A stretch of DNA of 64,000 nt, taken from NCBI RefSeq assembly GCF_041410465.1, contig NZ_CP166961.1:682001-746000 (forward strand). Reading direction: 5' to 3'. Made by a program: the position numbers and the translations under genes. The DNA comes from Thalassotalea sp. 273M-4. Its GTDB lineage: Bacteria; Pseudomonadota; Gammaproteobacteria; Enterobacterales; Alteromonadaceae. Position 1 is the first letter of the stretch; the number at the start of each line of letters is the position of its first letter. Positions 12,521-20,229 of the stretch are shown here, piece by piece. The notes below the pieces were generated by a model. The model was not told the DNA's origin, made no database searches, and saw only the letters and a program-made list of their open reading frames with translations.

Positions 12521-14914
12521 ATGAATGTTAACAACGATACGTTGAAAATTCCCGCCAATGAATTATCCGCCCACTTACCTGAGCATTTATTCTCAGAATG
12601 TGTGGTGGATGTAAAAGTTAAGCAAAAGTTTATTGGTCATGAGCGTGCAAAAGAGGCACTAAATTTTGGTTTGTCGATGCCATCTAACGGGTTTAACGTA
12701 TTCGCTAAGGGCGAGCCGGGTACCGGACGTCAGACTTTAATCAGTCAAATGTTAAGTGAGTTTGCGGCCAATCAGCAAACCGCAGATGATTGGTGTTACG
12801 TTAATAACTTTGACGACCATCAATGCCCGTTAACATTGTATTTAAATCCAGGTGAAGGCAAGCAACTGCAGTCTAAAATTAATACTTTAATTGATGACTT
12901 ACTTGATCTTTTTCCTGAGATTTTTGACAACCCTGGTTATCAAAGACGCAAAGCGGCGATCGACAGAGCCTTCAATCAGCGTTATGACGATGCCATTGCT
13001 ACCGTTGAATCTTATGCCTTAAGTAAAGATGTGGTGGTGTATGAAGATAACGGCGAAATTAATTTTTCTCCCGTCGTTAATGGTAAGCCATTAAACGACA
13101 GCGAGTTTTCAAATCTTGATGAAAACCAAAGAGCCGAATTTTATCAATTGCTTAGCGAGCTTGAAACCTTATTAAGTGAGAGCTTGTTAGAATTGCCATT
13201 GTGGAAGCGCGAATCGAGCGTGGCACTGCGTAAGCTTAAATTTGAAACCGCCGAGCAAAGTATTCGCCCACTTTTAAAAGAGTTGGAGCGAGAATTTGCC
13301 AGTAATATAGGCATTTTAAAATACTTACATCAAGTTAAAAACTTTATTACCGACATCGTGTTGGAGGTTTTAGTTGATGATAAGCCCGATAGCCCTCGAG
13401 ATGATAAAGCGTGCCGTAAAATTTTGGTTGAAAGGTTTATGCCAAACCTATTGGTCGCACGAACTCCTGGAGAAGGCGCTCCCGTGGTTTATGAACAAAA
13501 CCCAACCTTTCAAAATTTATTTGGTAATATCGACTATTCCACCATTCAAGGAGCCGCTTACACTAGCTATCGCTTGATCCGCGCCGGTGCCTTGCATCGC
13601 GCAAATGGTGGTTATTTGTTATTAGATGCCGAAAAGCTGTTAATGCAACCGATGATTTGGCAGCATTTAAAGCTGGCATTAAAAACCCAAGAGTTACAAA
13701 TATCGCATCCTCATTCTGAGTTAAGTCCGGGAGGCTTAACTTTGCAACCTGAAAAGATCCCGTTAAAAGTTAAGGTGATTTTATTGGGCTCCTCGGATAT
13801 TTATTATACCTTGCAAGAGTATGATCAAGAATTTACCGAACTGTTTCGTGTTCTGGCTGACTTTGATCGTCATGTGGTAAATAACCAAGAAAACCTGAAA
13901 GCTTACGCCATTTTAATTCGCCAACATGCTCAAAAGCATGGTTACCCCAATGTTAATGACAAAGCCGTAAGTTTATTAATTCGTTACTCGCTACGAAAAG
14001 CAGAACATCAGCAAAAACTATCAGCCAATATTGTGCAAATAAATGATTTATTAGATGAAGCGCATTTTCTCTGGCAAAAGGACGGCAGCCTTGGTGATAT
14101 AGAAGCACAGCATGTTGAAGCGGCGCTGGCGGCCAAAGATAGACGAACTGGGCGTCTTAGCGAAACTTGGTTACAAGAAATAAAAGAAAAGCAGGTGTTA
14201 ATTTCAACGCAAGGTGAAGAGGTTGGTCGCGTCAATGGTTTAACCGTATTAGAAATCGGTGACAGTGTTTTTGGTACCCCAGCCAGAGTCTCGGCCACCG
14301 TATATGCTGGGGCTCAAGGAGTTACCGACATTGAACGAGAAGCTGAGCTCGGCAAATCAATTCACTCGAAAGGGGTGTTGTTGTTAATTGGTTACCTAGG
14401 TCATAAATATGGTCAAAGTTTTCCCTTATCGATTTCTGCCAACATAGCGATAGAGCAATCATATGGCCATATTGATGGCGACAGTGCGTCTATGGCCGAA
14501 TTATGTGCGTTAATTTCTTCCATTACCCGATTACCGATTAAGCAGTCAATTGCAATGACCGGTTCGATAAACCAACATGGTGAAGTGCAATCGATTGGTG
14601 GGGTAAATGAAAAAATTGAGGGTTTTTACCGTCTTTGTAAAGATAAGGGCTTAACGGGGGAGCAAGGGGTTATTATCCCAAAAACCAACAAACTTAATTT
14701 GATGCTCGCTCCTGAGGTGATTAACGCGGTTGAGCAGGGAGATTTTACTATTTACGCGGTAGAAAACATCGATCAAGCGTTGGAAGTTTTATTTGACCAG
14801 CCGGCGGGTGAAATGAAGCGAGATGGCACTTATTCAAGACGCTCTATTCATGGTCAAGCTTTAGATAAGTTGTTGTATTTATCTGAAATGATTAATGGTT
14901 CAGAGGGTGATTAG
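12521..14914 (+). CDS. Lon-family ATP-dependent protease (YcbZ/LonB-like)
   Basis: 797 residues. The start is set at 12521 because AGAAGGA at 12503-12509 gives good spacing and overlaps the earlier ATG at 12500. N-terminal part: an AAA-like domain with GEPGTGRQT at residues 64-72, in the place of a Walker A loop but with Arg for the usual Lys. C-terminal part: a Lon-type Ser/Lys protease domain with GDSASMAE (catalytic Ser655 by alignment) and GGVNEKIEG (catalytic Lys698). The 43-residue Ser-Lys spacing equals that of E. coli Lon (Ser679/Lys722). No substrate-binding N-domain of Lon is present. Substrates are unknown; related proteins are annotated as Lon protease homologues. A small membrane-protein gene follows 11 bases later. 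Confidence 0.9.
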   Translation: MNVNNDTLKIPANELSAHLPEHLFSECVVDVKVKQKFIGHERAKEALNFGLSMPSNGFNVFAKGEPGTGRQTLISQMLSEFAANQQTADDWCYVNNFDDHQCPLTLYLNPGEGKQLQSKINTLIDDLLDLFPEIFDNPGYQRRKAAIDRAFNQRYDDAIATVESYALSKDVVVYEDNGEINFSPVVNGKPLNDSEFSNLDENQRAEFYQLLSELETLLSESLLELPLWKRESSVALRKLKFETAEQSIRPLLKELEREFASNIGILKYLHQVKNFITDIVLEVLVDDKPDSPRDDKACRKILVERFMPNLLVARTPGEGAPVVYEQNPTFQNLFGNIDYSTIQGAAYTSYRLIRAGALHRANGGYLLLDAEKLLMQPMIWQHLKLALKTQELQISHPHSELSPGGLTLQPEKIPLKVKVILLGSSDIYYTLQEYDQEFTELFRVLADFDRHVVNNQENLKAYAILIRQHAQKHGYPNVNDKAVSLLIRYSLRKAEHQQKLSANIVQINDLLDEAHFLWQKDGSLGDIEAQHVEAALAAKDRRTGRLSETWLQEIKEKQVLISTQGEEVGRVNGLTVLEIGDSVFGTPARVSATVYAGAQGVTDIEREAELGKSIHSKGVLLLIGYLGHKYGQSFPLSISANIAIEQSYGHIDGDSASMAELCALISSITRLPIKQSIAMTGSINQHGEVQSIGGVNEKIEGFYRLCKDKGLTGEQGVIIPKTNKLNLMLAPEVINAVEQGDFTIYAVENIDQALEVLFDQPAGEMKRDGTYSRRSIHGQALDKLLYLSEMINGSEGD

Positions 14915-14925
14915 AGGACGTTAAT

Positions 14926-15099
14926 ATGACCTTGTTTTGGATATTGATACTGGTATTTTTAGGGGTGATGGTGATGGTTGTTGTCGGCGAAAAATACGGA
15001 AAACCACTTGCCGTGAAAGAGCAGCAAAAATACAGCAAAGTGATTATTGTCTTGGTTTTTGTGGTGCTGATCAGTGCGTTAATAAAAGCCATGTTGTAA
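14926..15099 (+). CDS. Small two-helix membrane protein, 57 residues
   Basis: A short frame (MTLFWILILVFLG... to ...LISALIKAML) with an AGAGGA ribosome-binding site 7-8 bases upstream of the ATG at 14926. It has two hydrophobic stretches (about 2-20 and 38-56) separated by a charged loop rich in Lys and Glu. It begins 11 bases after the stop of the Lon-like protease, so the two are probably co-transcribed. I do not recognise the family. It could be a membrane partner or substrate adaptor of the protease, but this is only suggested by position. Confidence 0.7.
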   Translation: MTLFWILILVFLGVMVMVVVGEKYGKPLAVKEQQKYSKVIIVLVFVVLISALIKAML

Positions 15100-15335
15100 C
15101 CGTCTGGCGGGGAGCTAATTTGCCTTCTTGAAATCAACCAAAATGCAAAATGATTAAATAAGCGAAGAGCAACGCCGGTCTGTTTTTATATTTTGACCAA
15201 AAAGTTGTGTATCGTACTAAGTAAATTTTACTTCATTACGGGGTTTTGTTTTTAATTCCTTTAATATCAATGCTTTGGTGTTTTTGGCGCGAACTTTGTA
15301 TATATAGGTTTTTATACATACTTACAGGGAAATTT

Positions 15336-16091
15336 ATGTTTAAACAAATAACTTTATGCGCTCTTTCTGGTTTTATGTTGTCTGGCTGTGTTGTGCACAT
15401 TAGCGCGCAAAAAGCCGATGTTCAGCTAGAGCAACGCTTAGCTCTAGCAACAAGCGAAATTCAATCTTTAGAGATAGAACAAGGCAGTGGTGATATTCAT
15501 ATTGAAAGTGCCGAAGTGGATGAAATTCAAGTCACCGCAAAAGTTTATACCACCAAAGAGCGTAATTACCAATTGAGTCTAAGCAAGTCGAAAGAGCAAG
15601 CCGTACTTGTCGCTAAGCATCATTCAAGCAGTGGTTTTTGGCATGGCGATTCGCCCAGTATTGATTTATTCATTCGTCTGCCTAAAGAGTTATCACTTGC
15701 AATTGATGATGGTTCAGGTTCTATTTATATCCATAATATGGCTAACTTTGTTGAGATTGACGATGGCTCTGGCAATATTGAAATTAACAACCTTGATGCT
15801 GATTTAATTGTTGAAGATGGCTCAGGCGCCATTACCATTTCTCAGGTTAGTGGCGATTTGGATGTTACTGATGGTTCTGGTGCTATCTCTATTGTGGATG
15901 TTTTAGGTGCTGTCACGGTTAATGACGGTTCGGGTGAATTAACGATTAAGCATGTTGGTGGTCAGGTAACCATTGAAGATGGTTCAGGAGACATCGATGT
16001 CTTTGATGTTGGTGGTCTTAATATTACCAATAGCGGCTCTGGAAGGTTAAAAGTTGAAGGTGTTAAAGGAGAGTTTAATATCGACAGCTAA
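15336..16091 (+). CDS. Lipoprotein with seven 18-residue DGSG repeats (DUF4097-like)
   Basis: 251 residues from the ATG at 15336, chosen because ACAGGGA lies just upstream and a lipoprotein signal (LSGC, Cys18) follows; the frame is open further upstream without a signal. After a region of about 100 residues the protein is built of seven consecutive units of exactly 18 residues beginning at 125, 143, 161, 179, 197, 215 and 233, each opening with DGSG (the last SGSG), and ending at the C-terminus. The pattern x-DGSG-xIxIxxVxGxxxVx suggests a right-handed beta-helix, as in DUF4097 adhesin-like proteins. Probably periplasmic or outer-membrane attached. Function unknown. A strong terminator follows at 16171. 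Confidence 0.85.
   Translation: MFKQITLCALSGFMLSGCVVHISAQKADVQLEQRLALATSEIQSLEIEQGSGDIHIESAEVDEIQVTAKVYTTKERNYQLSLSKSKEQAVLVAKHHSSSGFWHGDSPSIDLFIRLPKELSLAIDDGSGSIYIHNMANFVEIDDGSGNIEINNLDADLIVEDGSGAITISQVSGDLDVTDGSGAISIVDVLGAVTVNDGSGELTIKHVGGQVTIEDGSGDIDVFDVGGLNITNSGSGRLKVEGVKGEFNIDS
15708..16088 (+). repeat. 54-bp tandem coding repeats (seven units)
   Basis: Each unit encodes 18 residues and starts with a GAT-GGT-TC(A/T)-GG(T/C/A)-like tract. The units are exactly in phase from 15708 to the stop codon. At DNA level they have diverged outside the DGSG codons, so this is an old, selected repeat rather than a recent slippage expansion. Confidence 0.85.
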
Positions 16092-16100
16092 TCCTTAAGA

Positions 16101-16136
16101 TGCATAAAAAGGCCAACGCTCTGGCTAATTTATGCA
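16101..16136 (+). repeat. Long imperfect hairpin after the repeat lipoprotein
   Basis: TGCATAAAAAGGCCA (16101-16115) and TGGCTAATTTATGCA (16122-16136) pair over 12 of 15 positions around a 6-base loop, with a 3-base internal mismatch. It lies 10 bases after the stop codon and 34 bases before a canonical terminator. It may protect the 3' end of the mRNA. Confidence 0.5.
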
Positions 16137-16170
16137 CGCTTTTGCACTCATTTTTATTGTTTACCTATTG

Positions 16171-16200
16171 GCTCTGCAGAATATCCTGCAGAGCTTTTTT
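16171..16200 (+). terminator. Rho-independent terminator of the repeat lipoprotein gene
   Basis: GCTCTGCAG (16171-16179) and CTGCAGAGC (16186-16194) form a perfect 9-bp stem, followed by six T. Confidence 0.85.
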
Positions 16201-16343
16201 ATCGCTTTGATAACCGATAATAGGCAAGAAAAGAAGCATAGATATAAATTCATTTAGGTGAAAATATATTCGATTGCATTGATCCATTAACATTTTTCTT
16301 ACGTTATAAGGGTGTTATTGTTTATTTATGATAATACTCCTCT

Positions 16344-16372
16344 TGCTCTGCTGTTTAAGCAGAGCATTTTTT
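16344..16372 (+). terminator. Second terminator, stem related to the first
   Basis: TGCTCTGCT (16344-16352) and AGCAGAGCA (16358-16366) form a perfect 9-bp stem with a 5-base loop, followed by TTTTTT. It shares the GCTCTGC core with the terminator 170 bases upstream. No protein gene ends here, so it may close a short untranslated transcript or catch read-through. Confidence 0.7.
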
Positions 16373-16384
16373 AATGCCAAAACG

Positions 16385-16409
16385 CCCCCTGTGCCCCCCC
16401 TATGCCCCC
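16385..16409 (-). other. C-run tract (G-runs on minus strand), possible G-quadruplex
   Basis: Runs of 5, 7 and 5 C at 16385-16389, 16394-16400 and 16405-16409, spaced by TGTG and TATG. The minus strand thus has G5-CATA-G7-CACA-G5. The seven-G run can supply two tracts of three, making a four-tract G-quadruplex possible. The rest of this intergenic region is strongly AT-rich, so the tract stands out. Confidence 0.5.
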
Positions 16410-16602
16410 ATATTCGTTTGTTTTATATTCTTATTTTCTCAAAGTAACGAATATACCTTAATTGCTTTAATAACCAAATCGGGATGTTTTAGCGGTTTTA
16501 AAAAATTTTTGTAAATTTACTCCAAAATAGATAAGTTAATGATATTAAGGCTAAAAAGTGATTAAAATTACATCTTGTTTACGTAATTTTACAGACAGTT
16601 GC

Positions 16603-16630
16603 TTGCATTAATTTTACAAACGGGTATGAT
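16603..16630 (+). promoter_or_regulatory. Sigma-70 promoter of the DEAD-box helicase gene
   Basis: TTGCAT (16603-16608), a 16-base spacer, then TATGAT (16625-16630) with a GCGC discriminator. Predicted start near 16637, giving a leader of about 295 bases. Confidence 0.6.
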
Positions 16631-16636
16631 GCGCAG

Positions 16637-16932
16637 ACTTTTTGTACGGCTTTACGATTATGCCGACAGAAATTAATGCTATATTGCATATTTCACGAAC
16701 AGATATTGTGGCTTAATCTTGGATTAGCGTGATTCGTGAACGGACCAATATATATACGTGGGTTTACATCCGCCAACTGACTTGCCTAGCTAACATTCGC
16801 TTAGCTCATGATCAAAAACAGTATTTGATCGCGCCATAAGTCTTCCGGTGGTTGACTCGATATTTTTCGCAGTGTTTATACCATCGACAGATCCTTGTTG
16901 GGTATTTTTCTGCCTTATTAGAAGACAATTTT
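16637..16932 (+). promoter_or_regulatory. Long structured 5' leader of the DEAD-box helicase
   Basis: About 295 untranslated bases. Visible stems: TTCACGAA (16692-16699) with TTCGTGAA (16733-16740), enclosing GCTTAATC (16711-16718) and GATTAGC (16722-16728); GCTAA (16789-16793) with TTAGC (16801-16805); GATCAAA (16810-16816) with TTTGATC (16824-16830). Long leaders are typical of cold-shock-induced genes such as E. coli deaD/csdA and cspA. A role in cold induction or autoregulation is inferred. An in-frame ATG at 16852 is open to the gene but lies outside the conserved protein. Confidence 0.6.
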
Positions 16933-18726
16933 ATGACTGATACAAACATCGCCATGCCTGGCTTTGAAGCTTTAGGCTTGCCTGAATTTTTATTATCTGC
17001 AGTAACTGAAATGGGTTTTACCCATCCTACGCCAATTCAGGCACAAACCATTAAACCATTATTAAATGGTCAACATGTTTTGGGTGAAGCACAAACAGGT
17101 ACAGGTAAAACCGCAGCATTTGGTTTACCGGCACTTGCCTTAATTGATCCTAGCATCCGTAAACCACAAATGATGGTGCTTGCACCAACTCGTGAATTAG
17201 CGATGCAGGTTGCCGAAGCTTTGGAAGCGTTTGCTAAAAACATCCGTGGCCTGCGCGTAGCAACGCTTTACGGTGGTCAATCTTACGGACCTCAATTATC
17301 TCAATTAGAGCGTGGTGCTCAAGTTATTGTTGGTACTCCTGGTCGACTTATGGATCACTTACGTCGTAAGTCGTTAAAGTTGGATTCTTTGGCTTTCTGT
17401 GCCCTTGATGAAGCAGATGAAATGCTTAATATGGGCTTCTTAGAAGACATCGAGTGGATCTTAGATCACTTACCAGAAAGCACTCAGATGGCCTTGTTTT
17501 CAGCAACCATGCCACCTGCGATTCGCAAAGTTGCTAATCGTTTCTTGGTTGACCCTGTGCATGTGAAAATTGAAACAGAGCGCAAAGCCAAAGCCAACAT
17601 CACGCAATTGGCATGGAAAGTAAGTGGTATCAATAAAAATACCGCGATTGAACGCATTGTTGAAACGTTTGACTACGATGCTTTATTGGTATTCGTTCGT
17701 ACGCGTAATGACACCATTACTGTCGCAGAACAACTTGAACGATTAGGCTACCCATGTGCGGCGCTAAATGGTGATATGAACCAAGCGCAACGTGAGCGTA
17801 CCGTTGAACAGTTAAAAAATGGTAAAATCTCGATTATGATCGCAACCGACGTTGTTGCTCGTGGTCTAGATATTCCTCGCATTGACTTAGTGATTAACTA
17901 CGATTTACCTGGTGACACAGAATCTTATGTTCACCGTATCGGTCGTACGGGTCGTGCCGGTCGTGAAGGTACCGCGATTTCGTTTGTTCGTCCTCGTGAA
18001 ATGTATAACTTACGTCACTATGAGCGTGCAACATCAGGTACTATTAATACCTTTGATTTGCCAACAGTACAAGAACTTGGTCAAATTCGTATTGAGCGTT
18101 GTCGTAAGTCTCTTATTGAGTCGGTTGAAAGCAAGCAACTAGACAAAATGCGTGAAATTTTAACGCAAATGGCTGAGCAATCAGACGTGAGTGTCGAAGA
18201 TTTAGCGGCTGCTTTGTTACTTGAAAAGCAAATGAAGCAACCGTTTCAACCAAAAGAAGATCCAAAACCGCGCAGAGATCGTGAAGCCCGTGATCGCAAT
18301 GACCGCGGTGAGCGTAAAGGCCGTGATCGTAATGATCGTAATGATCGTAATGATCGTGCAGATCGTGGCGATCGCAGTGAGCGTCGTAGTGAACGTCGCA
18401 AGCCAGCAGCAAATCGTCCAGATATTGACTGGCAAACTTACCGCATTGAAGTGGGTAAAGAAGATGGTGTACGTCCAGGTGACATCGTAGGGGCAATTGC
18501 CAATGAAATCGCTTTAGATAGCGCTTACATCGGTCAAATTAACCTAAACGATAACCATGCCTTAGTGCAACTTCCAAAAGGAATGCCAAAGGATGCTTAT
18601 GAGCAACTACGCCGTGTACGTGTACGCAGAAAACAATTAGACATTTCGGTATTCGATGGTCAAATCGAAGTGCGTCAAAGTCGCCCGAGAAATGACCGTT
18701 CTCGCCCGGCACGTAACCGTCACTAA
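16933..18726 (+). CDS. deaD: DEAD-box ATP-dependent RNA helicase DeaD/CsdA
   Basis: 597 residues from the ATG at 16933 (MTDTNIAMPGFEALGL), where the family resemblance starts; an upstream in-frame ATG at 16852 would add 27 unsupported residues. Motifs: Q motif near 33-38, AQTGTGKT with Walker A about 54-60, DEAD at 159-162, SAT, and RIGRTGRAGREG. A basic, low-complexity linker made of RDRNDR-type units is followed by a DbpA-like RNA-binding domain (YRIEVGKEDGVRPGDIVGAI). CsdA unwinds structured RNA, helps 50S assembly and mRNA decay at low temperature. It is preceded by a long structured leader and ended by a strong bidirectional terminator. Confidence 0.95.
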   Translation: MTDTNIAMPGFEALGLPEFLLSAVTEMGFTHPTPIQAQTIKPLLNGQHVLGEAQTGTGKTAAFGLPALALIDPSIRKPQMMVLAPTRELAMQVAEALEAFAKNIRGLRVATLYGGQSYGPQLSQLERGAQVIVGTPGRLMDHLRRKSLKLDSLAFCALDEADEMLNMGFLEDIEWILDHLPESTQMALFSATMPPAIRKVANRFLVDPVHVKIETERKAKANITQLAWKVSGINKNTAIERIVETFDYDALLVFVRTRNDTITVAEQLERLGYPCAALNGDMNQAQRERTVEQLKNGKISIMIATDVVARGLDIPRIDLVINYDLPGDTESYVHRIGRTGRAGREGTAISFVRPREMYNLRHYERATSGTINTFDLPTVQELGQIRIERCRKSLIESVESKQLDKMREILTQMAEQSDVSVEDLAAALLLEKQMKQPFQPKEDPKPRRDREARDRNDRGERKGRDRNDRNDRNDRADRGDRSERRSERRKPAANRPDIDWQTYRIEVGKEDGVRPGDIVGAIANEIALDSAYIGQINLNDNHALVQLPKGMPKDAYEQLRRVRVRRKQLDISVFDGQIEVRQSRPRNDRSRPARNRH

Positions 18727-18760
18727 TCACCTAGTGAAATAGGCTAAGATAAAGTGAAAC

Positions 18761-18791
18761 AAAAATAGCGCCATTAGGCGCTATTTTTTTT
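18761..18791. terminator. Bidirectional terminator between deaD and can
   Basis: AAAAATAGCGCC (18761-18772), loop ATTA, GGCGCTATTTTTTT (18777-18790). The A-run before and T-run after the stem let it serve both converging genes. Confidence 0.9.
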
Positions 18792-18813
18792 ATTCAAGTG
18801 TTAACCGCAGCAA

Positions 18814-19413
18814 CTAGCTTAAGCCAGAGACACTCACATTAAGATCTTTTAAAACACCATCTTTGATGTTGTAGATAAAGCCGTGCACACTGATTTTTTG
18901 TTGGTTTTTCCAAGCGTTAATTAAAATGGTGGTTTTAGCAACATTCATTACCTGCTCCATAACATTCAATTCGCACATTCTGTCGATTTTAGCTTTGCCT
19001 TCAAGGCTTTTTACTTCGGCTTTATTCAACCGATAGACATCATTGATGTGTCGTAACCAATTATCGATCAAGCCGTGTTGTTGATTATCCATCGAGGCCG
19101 CAACGCCCCCGCAACCATAATGACCACAGACAATAATATGTTTTACCTTTAATACATCAACGGCATATTGCAACACCGACAAACAATTTAAATCGGTATG
19201 CACAACAACGTTAGCGATATTGCGGTGAACAAAGATCTCACCTGGTTGTAAGCCTAACAGTTGATTGGCTGGGACTCTGGAGTCAGAACATCCAATCCAC
19301 AGATATTCTGGCGATTGCTGTTGAGATAACTGGTCAAAAAAATCAGGTGTTTGTTGCTTAATTTCTTCAGCCCATTTCTTATTATTTTCAAAAAGGTGTG
19401 TTAGGGAAGTCAT
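18814..19413 (-). CDS. can: Beta-class carbonic anhydrase
   Basis: 199 residues; interconverts CO2 and bicarbonate in the cytoplasm. The zinc ligands and catalytic pair are visible: CSDSRVP (zinc Cys, catalytic Asp and Arg) and CGHYGCGG (zinc His and Cys). The stretch HRNIANVV is typical of the E. coli Can/CynT group. Transcribed toward deaD, sharing its terminator. Normal length (E. coli Can has 220). Confidence 0.95.
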   Translation of the reverse strand: MTSLTHLFENNKKWAEEIKQQTPDFFDQLSQQQSPEYLWIGCSDSRVPANQLLGLQPGEIFVHRNIANVVVHTDLNCLSVLQYAVDVLKVKHIIVCGHYGCGGVAASMDNQQHGLIDNWLRHINDVYRLNKAEVKSLEGKAKIDRMCELNVMEQVMNVAKTTILINAWKNQQKISVHGFIYNIKDGVLKDLNVSVSGLS

Positions 19414-19695
19414 ATTGGTATTAGAAAATGATATGTTTTGCTATTGTCGGAAAATCTTACGCCATTGTAAAGTTTATTCCGACTGGTAAGAGCATCGCCA
19501 GCAAGTTATTACTTACTTGGCATCTTAGATTGCAAAAAGCGCAGATGATAAATCCGCTAAATGGGGTTGGTATAACCCGACGTACCACCGAAGAGAATAT
19601 GGCTATATTTACCATGTCGATAATAAGGCAAAACGGTGCAAATTGTTTATGCTAGAGGTAAAATAACATTTTATAAAATGATTTTGGAGACATAT

Positions 19696-19974
19696 ATGGC
19701 AAATGCATGCGCTCGACATATTTTGGTTAAAGACAAAGCGTTGGCGGAAAAGCTAAAGAAGCAACTTGAAAAAGGGGAAGACTTTGGCAAATTAGCTAAA
19801 AAACACTCTCTTTGTCCTTCAGGTAAAAAAGGTGGCGATTTAGGTGAATTTCGTCGTGGTCAAATGGTTAAAGCGTTTGATGATGTGGTGTTTAAAAAAG
19901 AAGTACTAAAAATACATGGGCCAGTAAAAACCCAATTTGGCTTTCATTTAATTCAAACCATTTATCGTAGTTAA
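19696..19974 (+). CDS. ppiC: Parvulin-type peptidyl-prolyl isomerase PpiC
   Basis: 92 residues from the ATG at 19696, set by TTGGAGA at 19684-19690 and by the family start [11 protein letters not shown]; the frame is open upstream. Single-domain cytoplasmic parvulin; motifs [39 protein letters not shown] and TQFGFHLI match E. coli PpiC (93 residues). Accelerates cis-trans isomerisation of prolyl bonds. Transcribed alone, convergent with the small membrane protein gene downstream. Confidence 0.95.
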   Translation: MANACARHILVKDKALAEKLKKQLEKGEDFGKLAKKHSLCPSGKKGGDLGEFRRGQMVKAFDDVVFKKEVLKIHGPVKTQFGFHLIQTIYRS

Positions 19975-19983
19975 ATTCCCTGT

Positions 19984-20151
19984 TTAGCGTTCGTTTTCTT
20001 CTTCTTTATCAAACGCTTCATTTCTTTTTTTGATGCGTTCGAGTTGCCCTTTGGTGAGTTTAAATTTGGTTGCACTTTTGTAGATGTAATAAAGCCCACC
20101 AACAATAAACAATACGGCAAAAGCAATAAAGGCGACGATAAACCAACTCAT
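19984..20151 (-). CDS. Small membrane protein, DUF2897-like
   Basis: 55 residues from the ATG at 20151, which has AGGAGAACAAC directly upstream; the frame is open to 20223 but the extension crosses a hairpin and has no ribosome-binding site. One membrane helix (about residues 3-25, WFIVAFIAFAVLFIVGG) followed by a basic cytoplasmic tail ending in acidic residues. The layout resembles DUF2897 proteins of Alteromonadales; function unknown. It lies just downstream of trpA on the same strand, separated by a hairpin. Confidence 0.7.
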   Translation of the reverse strand: MSWFIVAFIAFAVLFIVGGLYYIYKSATKFKLTKGQLERIKKRNEAFDKEEENER

Positions 20152-20165
20152 GTTGTTCTCCTTTA

Positions 20166-20186
20166 GGGCCGAAAGTTTTTCGGCCC
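20166..20186 (-). repeat. GC-rich hairpin between trpA and the small membrane protein gene
   Basis: GGGCCGAAA (20166-20174) and TTTCGGCCC (20178-20186) pair perfectly with a 3-base loop. On the minus strand it is followed by TAAAGGAG, so the U-run is poor and the ribosome-binding site of the next gene begins at once. It may be an attenuating terminator or an mRNA-processing structure at the end of the trp operon. Confidence 0.55.
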
Positions 20187-20229
20187 TCTGTTTAGTGTAG
20201 CAAGTTAGGTTTTCTAAACACAACCTTGT

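Noticed and set aside
18290..18400. Nine-base repeats (CGTAATGAT) suggestive of a tandem array or CRISPR
   Set aside because: They are the coding repeats of the Arg/Asp/Asn-rich linker of DeaD; no spacers.
18113..18496. Antisense frames across the DeaD linker
   Set aside because: By-products of the repetitive linker codons; sequence is His/Asp or Ile/Thr low complexity.
19428..19655. 75-codon plus-strand frame between can and ppiC
   Set aside because: No ribosome-binding site or family resemblance, and it runs into the ppiC leader.
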